Part shown: positions 1 through 6,036 of the stretch, piece by piece | Layout: every line of letters begins with the position of its first letter | Position numbering within the stretch: the stretch's first letter is position 1 | From: an uncultured Porphyromonas sp. | GTDB lineage: Bacteria > Bacteroidota > Bacteroidia > Bacteroidales > Porphyromonadaceae | Length of the DNA: 26,089 nt | Direction: 5' to 3' | Assembly: GCF_938046015.1 (NCBI RefSeq) | Contig: NZ_CALIXW010000013.1 | Location: 1 to 26,089 of the forward strand | The notes under the pieces: generated by a model | The model's database searches: none | What the model saw: the letters and a program-made list of their open reading frames with translations, nothing else | Told to the model about the DNA's origin: nothing | Position numbers and translations under genes: made by a program

Positions 1-1039
1 ACCCGTTGTTACGCTTCAGGTCGTTAGCCATCTGCGTGGGGTTGATCGTGATCGCGGTGTAGAAGTAGGTAAAGAGCAGGATCAGGATCGCGAAGACGAC
101 ATTGTACCATACGCCAGTATTGTCCGAGAATGCACGGACGAAGGCGCTGGGGCTGTCGCCCTGAGCGAAGGAGATCAGCGAGATCGGGAGCATCATGATC
201 GTCTGCGCGAAGATGATCGGCATGACGTTGGCGGCATTGACCTTCAGTGGGATGTACTGACGGGCACCACCATACTGCTTATTGCCCACTACGCGCTTGG
301 CATACTGGACAGGCACACGACGCGTCCCCTGCACCAGCAGGATAGCACCAGCCATCACCGCGAGGAGGAAGACGATCTCGAGGAGGAACCACACGATCCC
401 CCCAGAGTGGAGGGAGGTACGTACGCCCCACTCCGTCAGCACGGCGGCTGGGAGGCGGGCGATGATCCCGACCATGATGATCAGGGATACCCCGTTGCCG
501 AGGCCCTTATCCGTGATGCGCTCACCCAGCCAGAGGACGAACATACTACCGGCCGCCATGACGACGATCGCATAGATGTCGAACCACAGCCCGCTAGGCA
601 GCGTACCCCCAGCGGCCTGCAGCTGCTTGCCTAGGTTCACTAGGTAGACTGAGCCCTGGAGGATCAGCAGGAGCACCGTTAGATAGCGTGTCCACTGGTC
701 GATCTTGCGGCGACCACTCTCACCCTCCTGCTGTAGCTTCTGAATCGAAGGCACAACGATAGCTGCGAGCTGCATCACGATCGAAGCCGAGATATAAGGC
801 ATGATCCCCAGCGCAAAGATTGATGCGTTGGAGAAGGCCCCCCCGGAGAACATGTCCAGCAGCGCCATCAGCCCCTCGCGGGTCTGAGACTGGAGAGCTG
901 TCAGGTGGTTCGGATCAATCCCTGGAATGACGATGTACGATCCCAGGCGATAGATCAGGACGAAAAACAAGGTGGTGAGGATCCGCTGACGCAGTTCCTC
1001 AACCTTCCATATGTTCTTCAGTGTCTCGATTAAGCGCAT
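1..1039 (-). CDS. secY: Preprotein translocase subunit SecY (partial, C-terminus beyond window)
   Basis: SecY forms the protein-conducting channel of the Sec translocon in the inner membrane, together with SecE and SecG. The frame opens at 1039 with MRLIETLKNIWKVEELRQR and stays open to the window edge, giving 346 residues of a protein that is usually about 440 long. Visible features are the first membrane segment (ILTTLFFVLIYRLGSYIVIPG), an ISASIVMQL-type segment, the loop QKLQQEGESGRRKIDQWTRY, and the ITDKGLGNGVSLIIMVGI segment typical of SecY. It starts 6 bp after the rplO stop and is the last visible gene of the rpsH-secY operon. No frameshift is seen. The identification is very secure; only the C-terminal end is missing. 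Confidence 0.97.
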   Translation of the reverse strand, partial: MRLIETLKNIWKVEELRQRILTTLFFVLIYRLGSYIVIPGIDPNHLTALQSQTREGLMALLDMFSGGAFSNASIFALGIMPYISASIVMQLAAIVVPSIQKLQQEGESGRRKIDQWTRYLTVLLLILQGSVYLVNLGKQLQAAGGTLPSGLWFDIYAIVVMAAGSMFVLWLGERITDKGLGNGVSLIIMVGIIARLPAAVLTEWGVRTSLHSGGIVWFLLEIVFLLAVMAGAILLVQGTRRVPVQYAKRVVGNKQYGGARQYIPLKVNAANVMPIIFAQTIMMLPISLISFAQGDSPSAFVRAFSDNTGVWYNVVFAILILLFTYFYTAITINPTQMANDLKRNNG

Positions 1040-1045
1040 GAGCTA

Positions 1046-1492
1046 CTAGAGTTTTACAGCGCTACCTCCCTGTGCGATGATAGCAGCCTCAGCTGCCTTG
1101 GAGAAGGCATTGGCCTCTACCTCGAGCTTTACGCTGAGCGTGCCGTTACCGAGGATCTTCACGAGGTCATTCTTGCCGACGAGGCCAGCCTCTACGAGCT
1201 CGGTCTTGGAGATACGGCTCAGCCCCTTAGCTTCGGCCAGGGCCTGCAGCGTAGCGAGGTTGACAGGCGCGTATTCTACACGGTTGATGTTCTTGAAGCC
1301 GAACTTAGGCAGGCGACGCTGGATAGGCATCTGGCCACCCTCGAAGCCGATCTTCTTGGAGTAGCCCGAGCGGCTCTTAGCACCCTTATGACCACGCGTA
1401 GAGGTACCCCCGAGACCAGAACCTGGACCACGACCGATGCGCTTACGCGTCTTTACAGAGCCCGCGGCGGGCTTCAAACTTGACAAATCCAT
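1046..1492 (-). CDS. rplO: 50S ribosomal protein L15
   Basis: L15 is a late-assembly protein of the large ribosomal subunit that binds 23S rRNA. The product has 148 aa, the normal length. It has the glycine/arginine-rich N-terminal extension (GRGPGSGLGGTSTRGHKGAKSR, residues about 20-41) that threads into rRNA, followed by GFEGGQMPIQRRLPKFGF at 49-66. The C-terminal half is the globular domain (LVEAGLVGKNDLVKILGNG). The gene lies between rpmD (27 bp upstream) and secY (6 bp downstream), which is the canonical order. There is no obvious ribosome-binding site, as is common in Bacteroidota. Confidence 0.98.
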   Translation of the reverse strand: MDLSSLKPAAGSVKTRKRIGRGPGSGLGGTSTRGHKGAKSRSGYSKKIGFEGGQMPIQRRLPKFGFKNINRVEYAPVNLATLQALAEAKGLSRISKTELVEAGLVGKNDLVKILGNGTLSVKLEVEANAFSKAAEAAIIAQGGSAVKL

Positions 1493-1519
1493 CTTTGCTT
1501 TCTGTCTTTTATAGGGTGA

Positions 1520-1696
1520 TTACTCTACGATGCGGACGAGGTGCTTTACCTTCTCGACCATACCACGGATCTGTGGCGTGTCGTTGTGCTCAACGACCTG
1601 GTTGAGCTTCTTAAGCCCGAGGGCCTGGAGCGTGAGCTTCTGGTCCTTGGGGCTCTTGATCTTGCTGCGTACTTGCTGGATCTTTATCTGTGCCAT
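1520..1696 (-). CDS. rpmD: 50S ribosomal protein L30
   Basis: L30 is a small protein of the large ribosomal subunit. The product has 58 aa and begins MAQIKIQQVRSKIKSPKDQK. The L30 signature follows (LQALGLKKLNQVVEHNDTPQ, residues about 23-42), and it ends in GMVEKVKHLVRIVE. The length and the position between rpsE (31 bp upstream) and rplO (27 bp downstream) match the standard spc operon. The start is the only ATG that gives a full-length L30; stop TAA is at 1520-1522. It is a short gene that simple length cut-offs would miss. Confidence 0.97.
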   Translation of the reverse strand: MAQIKIQQVRSKIKSPKDQKLTLQALGLKKLNQVVEHNDTPQIRGMVEKVKHLVRIVE

Positions 1697-1727
1697 TGTA
1701 CTAATTCTGTCTTGTGGTGAGCACTTA

Positions 1728-2249
1728 CTAGCCCTTGAATACCTTCTCTACAGAGATACCACGATGGCGAGCGACGGTCAGCGGCGAGCGCATCTCCGTC
1801 AGTGCCTGGATCGTAGCCTTGACGAGGTTGTGAGGATTGGACGAGCCCTTGCTCTTAGCCAGGACGTCCGTCACACCGACGCTCTCGAGGACGGCGCGCA
1901 TAGCACCCCCAGCCTTAACCCCCGTACCGGCAGAAGCGGGCTTGAGGAAGACGCGAGCGCCACCGAAGGAAGCAGTCTGCTCGTGAGGGATCGTGCCCTT
2001 GTGCAGGGGGATGGAGACGAGGTTCTTGCGAGCAGCGTCGTTACCCTTCTGGATAGCAGCGCTCACTTCGCCTGCCTTACCCAGGCCGAAGCCGATGCGG
2101 CCCTCACCGTCACCTACGACGACGATAGCAGCGAAGGTGAAGGTGCGGCCCCCCTTGGTGACCTTGGTCACGCGGTTGATCGCCACCAGGCGGTCTACGA
2201 GCTTATCCTTCTGCTCGGTCTCTCTATTCTTAGTGCGATTATCTGACAT
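1728..2249 (-). CDS. rpsE: 30S ribosomal protein S5
   Basis: S5 sits at the back of the small subunit near the mRNA entry channel and contributes to decoding accuracy and mRNA unwinding. The product has 173 aa. It has a charged N-terminus (NRETEQKDKLVDRLVAINRV), the S5 double-stranded-RNA-binding domain with GGRTFTFAAIVVVGDGEGRI (about 33-52), and a C-terminal domain with ASFGGARVFLKPASAGTGVKAGG and TALTEMRSPLTVARHRG-type sequence. It is 14 bp downstream of rplR and 31 bp upstream of rpmD. Nothing is unusual in length or order. Confidence 0.98.
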   Translation of the reverse strand: MSDNRTKNRETEQKDKLVDRLVAINRVTKVTKGGRTFTFAAIVVVGDGEGRIGFGLGKAGEVSAAIQKGNDAARKNLVSIPLHKGTIPHEQTASFGGARVFLKPASAGTGVKAGGAMRAVLESVGVTDVLAKSKGSSNPHNLVKATIQALTEMRSPLTVARHRGISVEKVFKG

Positions 2250-2263
2250 TGCGATAGACAGTA

Positions 2264-2608
2264 TTAAAAGTTAAGCCCTGCAGCACGTGCTGCTTCTGCT
2301 AGCTCCTTCACGCGACCGTGGTAGAGGTAGCCGTTACGATCGAATACTACGGTGGACACCCCAGCAGCCTGAGCAGCCTTAGCTACCTCAGTACCTACGA
2401 GGGCGGCGATCTCCTTCTTCGTGCCCTGAGCATCGAGCTTGAGCGAAGAGGCGCTAGCAAGCGTTACCCCTGCTACGTCATCGATCACCTGAGCATAGAT
2501 CTGCTTATTGCTTCGGAATACCGTCAGGCGAGGACGCTCTGCCGTACCGCTGATCTTGGCACGTACACGCGTCTTGATCTTCTTTCTTCTAGTTTCTTTC
2601 TGTGGCAT
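2264..2608 (-). CDS. rplR: 50S ribosomal protein L18
   Basis: L18 binds 5S rRNA and helps attach it to the large subunit. The product has 114 aa, which is normal for the family. The N-terminus is basic (MPQKETRRKKIKTRVRAKIS). The core contains RPRLTVFRSNKQIYAQVIDD (about 25-44), and the C-terminal motif VVFDRNGYLYHGRVKELAEAAR is typical of bacterial L18. It lies 25 bp after rplF and 14 bp before rpsE, in the standard order. Confidence 0.98.
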   Translation of the reverse strand: MPQKETRRKKIKTRVRAKISGTAERPRLTVFRSNKQIYAQVIDDVAGVTLASASSLKLDAQGTKKEIAALVGTEVAKAAQAAGVSTVVFDRNGYLYHGRVKELAEAARAAGLNF

Positions 2609-2633
2609 GATTGCTTATACGTGTTTTAGCGGT

Positions 2634-3185
2634 TTACTTACCTGCGCTCTTACCCGACTTGCGACGGACGACTTCGCCCTCGAAGCGGATACCCTTACCC
2701 TTGTAAGGCTCAGGCATGCGGAAGGAGCGGATCTTGGAGCACACCTGACCGAGCAGCTGCTTGTCTGCGCTGGAGAGGATGATCAGAGGGTTCTTGTTAC
2801 GCTCCGACTTCGTCTCTACGGTGATTTCCTTAGGCAGCTGGAGGAAGATGTTGTGCGTGAAGCCCAGCGAGAGCTCGAGGAGCTGACCCTGGTTGGATGC
2901 ACGATAACCGACACCTACGAGCTCGAGCGTCTTAGAGAAGCCTTCGCTGACGCCTACCACCATGTTGTGGATCAGGGCACGATAGAGACCGTGCAGCGAG
3001 CGCTCTTGGCGCTCGTCGCTCTGACGGCTGACGACGACCTGACCTTCTTCTACCGCTACTGCGATACGAGCGTCTACAGCCTGGCTGAGTTCGCCCTTAG
3101 CCCCCTTGACAGTGACTACACCATCCTTTACCGTGACGGTCACACCTGCGGGGATGCTCACTGGGAGCTTACCTATTCTTGACAT
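2634..3185 (-). CDS. rplF: 50S ribosomal protein L6
   Basis: L6 has two copies of an RNA-binding fold and sits near the factor-binding region of the large subunit. The product has 183 aa, a normal length. It begins MSRIGKLPVSIPAGVTVTVK and contains SLHGLYRALIHNMVVGVSEG (about 63-82) and the L6 signature PEPYKGKGI at 158-166, ending in a basic tail RRKSGKSAGK. It follows rpsH by 21 bp and precedes rplR by 25 bp. Confidence 0.98.
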   Translation of the reverse strand: MSRIGKLPVSIPAGVTVTVKDGVVTVKGAKGELSQAVDARIAVAVEEGQVVVSRQSDERQERSLHGLYRALIHNMVVGVSEGFSKTLELVGVGYRASNQGQLLELSLGFTHNIFLQLPKEITVETKSERNKNPLIILSSADKQLLGQVCSKIRSFRMPEPYKGKGIRFEGEVVRRKSGKSAGK

Positions 3186-3206
3186 AGTTTGCTTAGCCTC
3201 CTTGCT

Positions 3207-3602
3207 TTAGTAGATGTAACATAGTACCTCACCGCCCACCTTGAGCTGCGAAGCTTCCTTGTCGGTCATGACACCCTTCGAAGTAGAGAGGATAGCGATA
3301 CCGAGACCATTGAGTACGCGGGGCATCTCACGATAGCCGACATACTTACGGAGACCTGGGCGAGAGACGCGCTTCAGAGCCTTCAGGGCATTGATCTTGC
3401 CGCTGCGGTCATACTTGAGCGCCACCTTGATGCTGCCCTGGGGACCATCCTCGACGAACTTGAAGTTCAGGATGTAGCCCTTGTCGAAAAGGATCTTCGT
3501 GATCTCTTTCTTTAGATTAGACGCGGGGATCTCGACCACACGGTGACCGGCCTTCACTGCATTACGCAGGCGCGTCAGGTAATCTGCAATAGGATCTGTC
3601 AT
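3207..3602 (-). CDS. rpsH: 30S ribosomal protein S8, first gene of this operon
   Basis: S8 binds the central domain of 16S rRNA and is needed for small-subunit assembly. In gammaproteobacteria it also represses its own operon by binding the mRNA. The product has 131 aa, begins MTDPIADYLTRLRNA and carries the S8 signature STSKGVMTDKEA at 106-117. It is unusual here in being the first gene of the transcription unit: rpsN and rplE, normally just upstream, are absent. Upstream there is instead a good Bacteroidota promoter (3721-3751) and a leader of about 110 nt with a near-perfect palindrome at 3624-3638. There is no Shine-Dalgarno sequence before the ATG. Confidence 0.97.
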   Translation of the reverse strand: MTDPIADYLTRLRNAVKAGHRVVEIPASNLKKEITKILFDKGYILNFKFVEDGPQGSIKVALKYDRSGKINALKALKRVSRPGLRKYVGYREMPRVLNGLGIAILSTSKGVMTDKEASQLKVGGEVLCYIY

Positions 3603-3623
3603 TCAGATTGAGAATTAAATTGA

Positions 3624-3638
3624 TCCGGACTGTCCGGA
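3624..3638 (-). promoter_or_regulatory. Palindrome in the rpsH leader
   Basis: TCCGGACTGTCCGGA has 7-bp arms around a single central base, 22 bp upstream of the rpsH ATG and well inside the predicted transcript. It could be a DNA operator or, because the loop would be too short in RNA unless the inner pairs open, part of a small mRNA structure near the start codon. No known protein is recognised as its ligand. What is visible is the symmetry; a regulatory role is inference. Confidence 0.45.
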
Positions 3639-3720
3639 CAATATTTAAACATGATTACTTGCTTGCCTTTCCCTGCCACCGACCCTCACCCGAGGATACA
3701 TGTGCGCATGAAAAAGCACA

Positions 3721-3751
3721 CAAAAGTACAAACAATTATCGAGATACGCAA
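3721..3751 (-). promoter_or_regulatory. Bacteroidota-type promoter for the rpsH-secY operon
   Basis: On the minus strand TTG (3749-3751) is followed after 20 bp by TACTTTTG (3721-3728), an exact match to the -33/-7 pattern TTG-N19-21-TAnnTTTG of Bacteroidota. Transcription should start near 3714, giving a leader of about 110 nt before rpsH. It is the only good promoter match seen between the lipoprotein terminators and rpsH. Confidence 0.7.
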
Positions 3752-3880
3752 CTACCACAGACAGACGGCAATCATATCAACTCGGCGCAATACGGAGACC
3801 AAGCTCCCAAGCCCCCTCCCCTAGCCTCAAAATACCCCTCAGAGAACACCCACAGCACCCTCTCCAGCCGCAAAAAGCAT

Positions 3881-3919
3881 CCTCTAGGCCGCCCATCGCG
3901 ATGACGGGCGACCTAGAGG
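3881..3919 (-). terminator. Second of two tandem hairpins after the 71-aa lipoprotein gene
   Basis: The arms CCTCTAGG and CCTAGAGG, extended by CGCCC/GGGCG with one bulge, enclose a loop of about 11 nt. On the minus strand the hairpin is followed by ATGCTTTTTG, a U-rich tract. It lies downstream of the lipoprotein gene ending at 4028 and upstream of the rpsH promoter, so it isolates the two units. Confidence 0.65.
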
Positions 3920-3933
3920 AGGGCCAAAAGAAC

Positions 3934-3968
3934 GATCGGCTGGCGATCTCGAGGACCACCAGCCGATC
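3934..3968 (-). terminator. First of two tandem hairpins after the 71-aa lipoprotein gene
   Basis: A perfect 10-bp stem, GATCGGCTGG (3934-3943) with CCAGCCGATC (3959-3968), and a 15-nt loop. On the minus strand it is followed by GTTCTTTTGG. Together with the hairpin at 3881-3919 it forms a double terminator for the gene ending at 4028. Confidence 0.65.
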
Positions 3969-4027
3969 ATTAGGGGGCTACGCTGCAGCACTCATCGTGC
4001 CGCGGCGCGCAGTCTTGCAGGCTTAGC

Positions 4028-4243
4028 TTACTTGACTACAGCTTCTACAGCAGCCTTAGCGGAGTCCATAGCAGCGACAGCCGTAGAGTCAACTACTGCC
4101 TTAGCAGAGTCAACAGCTGCTACAACTTCCGTAGCAACGCTGTCCATAGCCGTGCTGTCCATAGCGTTAGCTTCGCTGTTACCACCGCAAGAAGCAAGGG
4201 TAGCTGCAAGAGCTACGAATGCGAAAGCGAAAAACTTCTTCAT
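4028..4243 (-). CDS. Small Ala/Asp/Ser-rich lipoprotein
   Basis: A 71-aa predicted lipoprotein. The N-terminus MKKFFAFAFVALAATLASCGG is a lipoprotein signal with lipobox L16-A17-S18-C19, so the mature protein would be about 53 residues anchored by Cys19. The mature part is low in complexity, with five [MV]DS units at residues 28-30, 33-35, 44-46, 51-53 and 59-61, mixed with Ala/Val/Lys. It is probably helical and surface-exposed or periplasmic. The frame is open upstream of this ATG, but the chosen start is supported by the signal peptide and by a promoter at 4296-4325, whose start site leaves a leader of about 45 nt. Two terminators follow. No family is recognised; short alanine-rich lipoproteins of this kind could be Lpp-like spacers, but this is only a guess. 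Confidence 0.8.
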   Translation of the reverse strand: MKKFFAFAFVALAATLASCGGNSEANAMDSTAMDSVATEVVAAVDSAKAVVDSTAVAAMDSAKAAVEAVVK

Positions 4244-4295
4244 CTTCGTTTCTGTTAAATTGGTTATTAATTTGAATTCATCTTGAATAACACAG

Positions 4296-4325
4296 CAAAT
4301 ATACTGCAAGTTTCTGATCCAGCAA
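4296..4325 (-). promoter_or_regulatory. Promoter of the small lipoprotein gene
   Basis: On the minus strand TTG (4323-4325) is followed after 19 bp by TATATTTG (4296-4303), a full match to the Bacteroidota -33/-7 pattern. The start site should be near 4289, which makes the ATG at 4243 the natural start. Confidence 0.7.
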
Positions 4326-4420
4326 GCGCTAGGACCGAGTCCCCTCGCAGCAGCCGACCTCAGAGCGCTTCTCCAAGGCAGCTTAAACTGCTCCTCACAA
4401 AGAGTTTTTAGCTGTGCTAT

Positions 4421-4453
4421 GCAGAGAGGGCGGCACATGACCACCCCCTCTGC
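4421..4453 (-). terminator. Hairpin just after tRNA-Ala
   Basis: The arms GCAGAG...CTCTGC, extended by G/C pairs with a bulge, begin 3 nt after the tRNA 3' end. No clear U-tract follows on the minus strand, so it may be a 3' processing or stabilising structure rather than a classical terminator. Confidence 0.35.
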
Positions 4454-4455
4454 GG

Positions 4456-4529
4456 TGGAGTATAGCGGACTCGAACCGCTCACCTCGACACTGCCAGTGT
4501 CGCGCTCTAGCCAGATGAGCTAATACCCC
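4456..4529 (-). tRNA. tRNA-Ala (anticodon GGC)
   Basis: A 74-nt cloverleaf reading on the minus strand: acceptor GGGGTAT/ATACTCC (one G-U pair), D-stem GCTC/GAGC, anticodon stem CGACA/TGTCG with loop CTGGCAG and anticodon GGC, variable loop AGGTG, T-stem AGCGG/CCGCT with loop TTCGAGT, and discriminator A. It decodes GCC/GCU alanine codons. The CCA end is not encoded. It is a single tRNA with its own -7 element about 46 nt upstream. Confidence 0.95.
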
Positions 4530-4574
4530 GTATATATAAGCTGTATGGGGCGATCCCCCGTGCCTTTTTCGCTG

Positions 4575-4582
4575 CAAAGATA
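4575..4582 (-). promoter_or_regulatory. -7 element upstream of tRNA-Ala
   Basis: TATCTTTG on the minus strand fits TAnnTTTG, placing the start about 40 nt before the tRNA. No TTG is seen at the usual distance, so only half of the promoter is supported. The upstream DNA (4583-4600) is markedly AT-rich. Confidence 0.5.
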
Positions 4583-4675
4583 AGCATTATTTTATTTACT
4601 CGTATCTCGCAGCAAAAAAACTCAGTGCTCGCAGCCCACCGCGCGCCAGCTGGGCGCCGTCGCTAGGCTCCGCGG

Positions 4676-4792
4676 CTAGCCCAGGGGCCTACCGCTCCCA
4701 CGCCTCCCCTTCCTCGCCTTACGATCCCGCACATACACGCCTAGCCTCATGGCAAGCCACGTAAGTCCGAAGTAAAAGAGTAGCGCAAACAT
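4676..4792 (-). CDS. Possible 38-aa membrane peptide
   Basis: A short open frame beginning MFALLFYFGLTWLAMRLGVY, then a strongly basic tail (RDRKARKGRRGSGRPLG). The layout is one hydrophobic segment followed by a cytosol-type positive tail, as in small single-span inner-membrane peptides. An in-frame TGA lies two codons before the ATG, so the start is fixed. There is no clear promoter or Shine-Dalgarno sequence, and the family is not recognised. It fills part of the gap between tRNA-Ala and the DUF695 gene, where nothing else is seen. It may be chance. Confidence 0.3.
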   Translation of the reverse strand: MFALLFYFGLTWLAMRLGVYVRDRKARKGRRGSGRPLG

Positions 4793-4924
4793 TACAGCTC
4801 ATAGCCTAGCAGCCATCACAGCCTAACATAGATCGTCCACCACATATCAATCCAAATGCTCCTCCCGAGGTTAGGGGAAGGTCGTAATAGGTCACGACGG
4901 CCTAGCCGATGAGGGCGGGCAGCC

Positions 4925-5692
4925 TCATGCCTCAGCCTTACCGCAGCCCCAGCCATCATAGCAGCCACCGAACTCCTCGGCTACATCGAGCAAGAGCCAG
5001 GTAACTGGATGGATATCCTCGGGGGCGTCTCGGCGAGCGACTCCGACCTGATAGGGCAATTCGTCCTCCGAGTCGAGGACATTGGCCTTGAATACCTCGA
5101 AGCCCTCGGCGGCCACCCTGTCGAGGAACTGCTCCGCCGACTCCTTGGAGCTGAAGTAGGCCCAGTGCTCCACGTAGCGCACCTTGCTCACATCGTCGCC
5201 CTCGCTGATGAGAGCTCGCAGCACCTTACTATTGGCAATCTCCTGCAGGGAATACTTATCGGGATAGAGTAGGTCCAGATAGCACTCCCACGGCGCGTCT
5301 TCGTCTACCCACAGCTGGCTCTTGTAGTCGGGAAACTTCTCGGCCAAGGCCTTTACCAAGGCCTCTTCGATCCCTTCCGCGCTCTTGGCATAGAGGAAGA
5401 AATTTACTCTGTTGTCCCGCTTCATGACCCCTGCGTAGATGACATCAAGCGTCTCCATGCACTCATACAGGGCATCCTCCACCTCCCAAAGCGTTGGGTT
5501 CTCGTCCTCCGTAGGGAGTCCACGCTCCGTAGGCGTACGATAGTAGACGGCAAACTGAATCCGCTGGGCGTACTCCTCGACGGGGGCAAGCTCGCGCAGA
5601 GCCAGGTTGGTACGGATCACCGCAGGCTTGTCATCGACCTCTTGCATATAGAGGCCCCAATTCTGTTCTAGCTCCTTAATGTCAATTCCCAT
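4925..5692 (-). CDS. DUF695 / RraB-like two-domain protein
   Basis: A 255-aa soluble, acidic protein without a signal peptide. Residues about 9-135 fit the DUF695 domain (NWGLYMQEVDDKPAVIRTNL near the start, then VNFFLYAK). Residues about 150-253 fit the RraB (regulator of RNase E activity B) fold, with VEHWAYFSSKESAEQFLDR and a C-terminal YDGWGCG. DUF695-RraB fusions are common in Bacteroidota and of unknown function; in E. coli RraB binds and inhibits RNase E. Translation is assigned to the ATG at 5692, not an in-frame ATG at 5746, because a strong Shine-Dalgarno AAGGAGG (5701-5707) lies 8 nt upstream and the earlier ATG sits almost on the predicted transcription start. It is a single gene with its own promoter at 5760-5791. 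Confidence 0.85.
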   Translation of the reverse strand: MGIDIKELEQNWGLYMQEVDDKPAVIRTNLALRELAPVEEYAQRIQFAVYYRTPTERGLPTEDENPTLWEVEDALYECMETLDVIYAGVMKRDNRVNFFLYAKSAEGIEEALVKALAEKFPDYKSQLWVDEDAPWECYLDLLYPDKYSLQEIANSKVLRALISEGDDVSKVRYVEHWAYFSSKESAEQFLDRVAAEGFEVFKANVLDSEDELPYQVGVARRDAPEDIHPVTWLLLDVAEEFGGCYDGWGCGKAEA

Positions 5693-5700
5693 GTTAGCTT

Positions 5701-5707
5701 CCTCCTT
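5701..5707 (-). promoter_or_regulatory. Strong Shine-Dalgarno of the DUF695/RraB gene
   Basis: AAGGAGG on the minus strand, 8 nt before the ATG at 5692. It decides the start of this gene. Most other genes in the window lack such a sequence, so it stands out. Confidence 0.7.
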
Positions 5708-5759
5708 CTTGATTACGTTTAGACTTGATCGCAGCCCCTGAAGCATGGAGGCACAGGGA

Positions 5760-5791
5760 CAAATATAGGCATAAGCCTCAAACTATCCCAA
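5760..5791 (-). promoter_or_regulatory. Promoter of the DUF695/RraB gene
   Basis: On the minus strand TTG (5789-5791) is followed after 21 bp by TATATTTG (5760-5767). The start site should be near 5753, giving a leader of about 60 nt to the ATG at 5692. Confidence 0.7.
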
Positions 5792-5910
5792 GGGCGTATA
5801 AGACAAGACCTTAATTCCCCAGTCCACCCATGCTACTGCCCCCGTCCAGCACGCAGCCCAGCGCTTCGGCCTAGCCCCCGAGTCTCGCCCCAGCTGCGGA
5901 GGAGCGCGGC

Positions 5911-5993
5911 TGAGGGCTATCAGTCAGCTCGCTGAGGGACGTCCATAAAGCAGGTGAGGGCTATCAGTCACGATGCTGACTGATAGCCCTCAC
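5911..5993. repeat. Perfect 17-bp inverted repeat plus a third direct copy of one arm
   Basis: GTGAGGGCTATCAGTCA (5954-5970) and its exact complement (5977-5993) flank a 6-nt loop. A further direct copy of 16 of these bases, TGAGGGCTATCAGTCA, lies at 5911-5926. The hairpin is 44 bp past the stop of the methyltransferase gene on the minus strand and may act as its terminator, although the following CTGCTTTATGG is only weakly U-rich. The third copy is not explained by termination. Confidence 0.7.
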
Positions 5994-6036
5994 GGAGCTC
6001 ACGCAAGGCTAGCGCCACGCGCCGCCCTTGGTCCCG

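Noticed and set aside
3608..3959. Open frames of 60-98 codons on both strands upstream of rpsH, tested as a lost rpsN
   Set aside because: Translations show no S14 zinc-ribbon or basic motif, and the region contains a promoter and two terminators instead.
4244..4577. Longer start for the 71-aa lipoprotein and a 60-codon frame over the tRNA
   Set aside because: Both run through the promoter and tRNA-Ala; the signal peptide and promoter fix the lipoprotein start at 4243.
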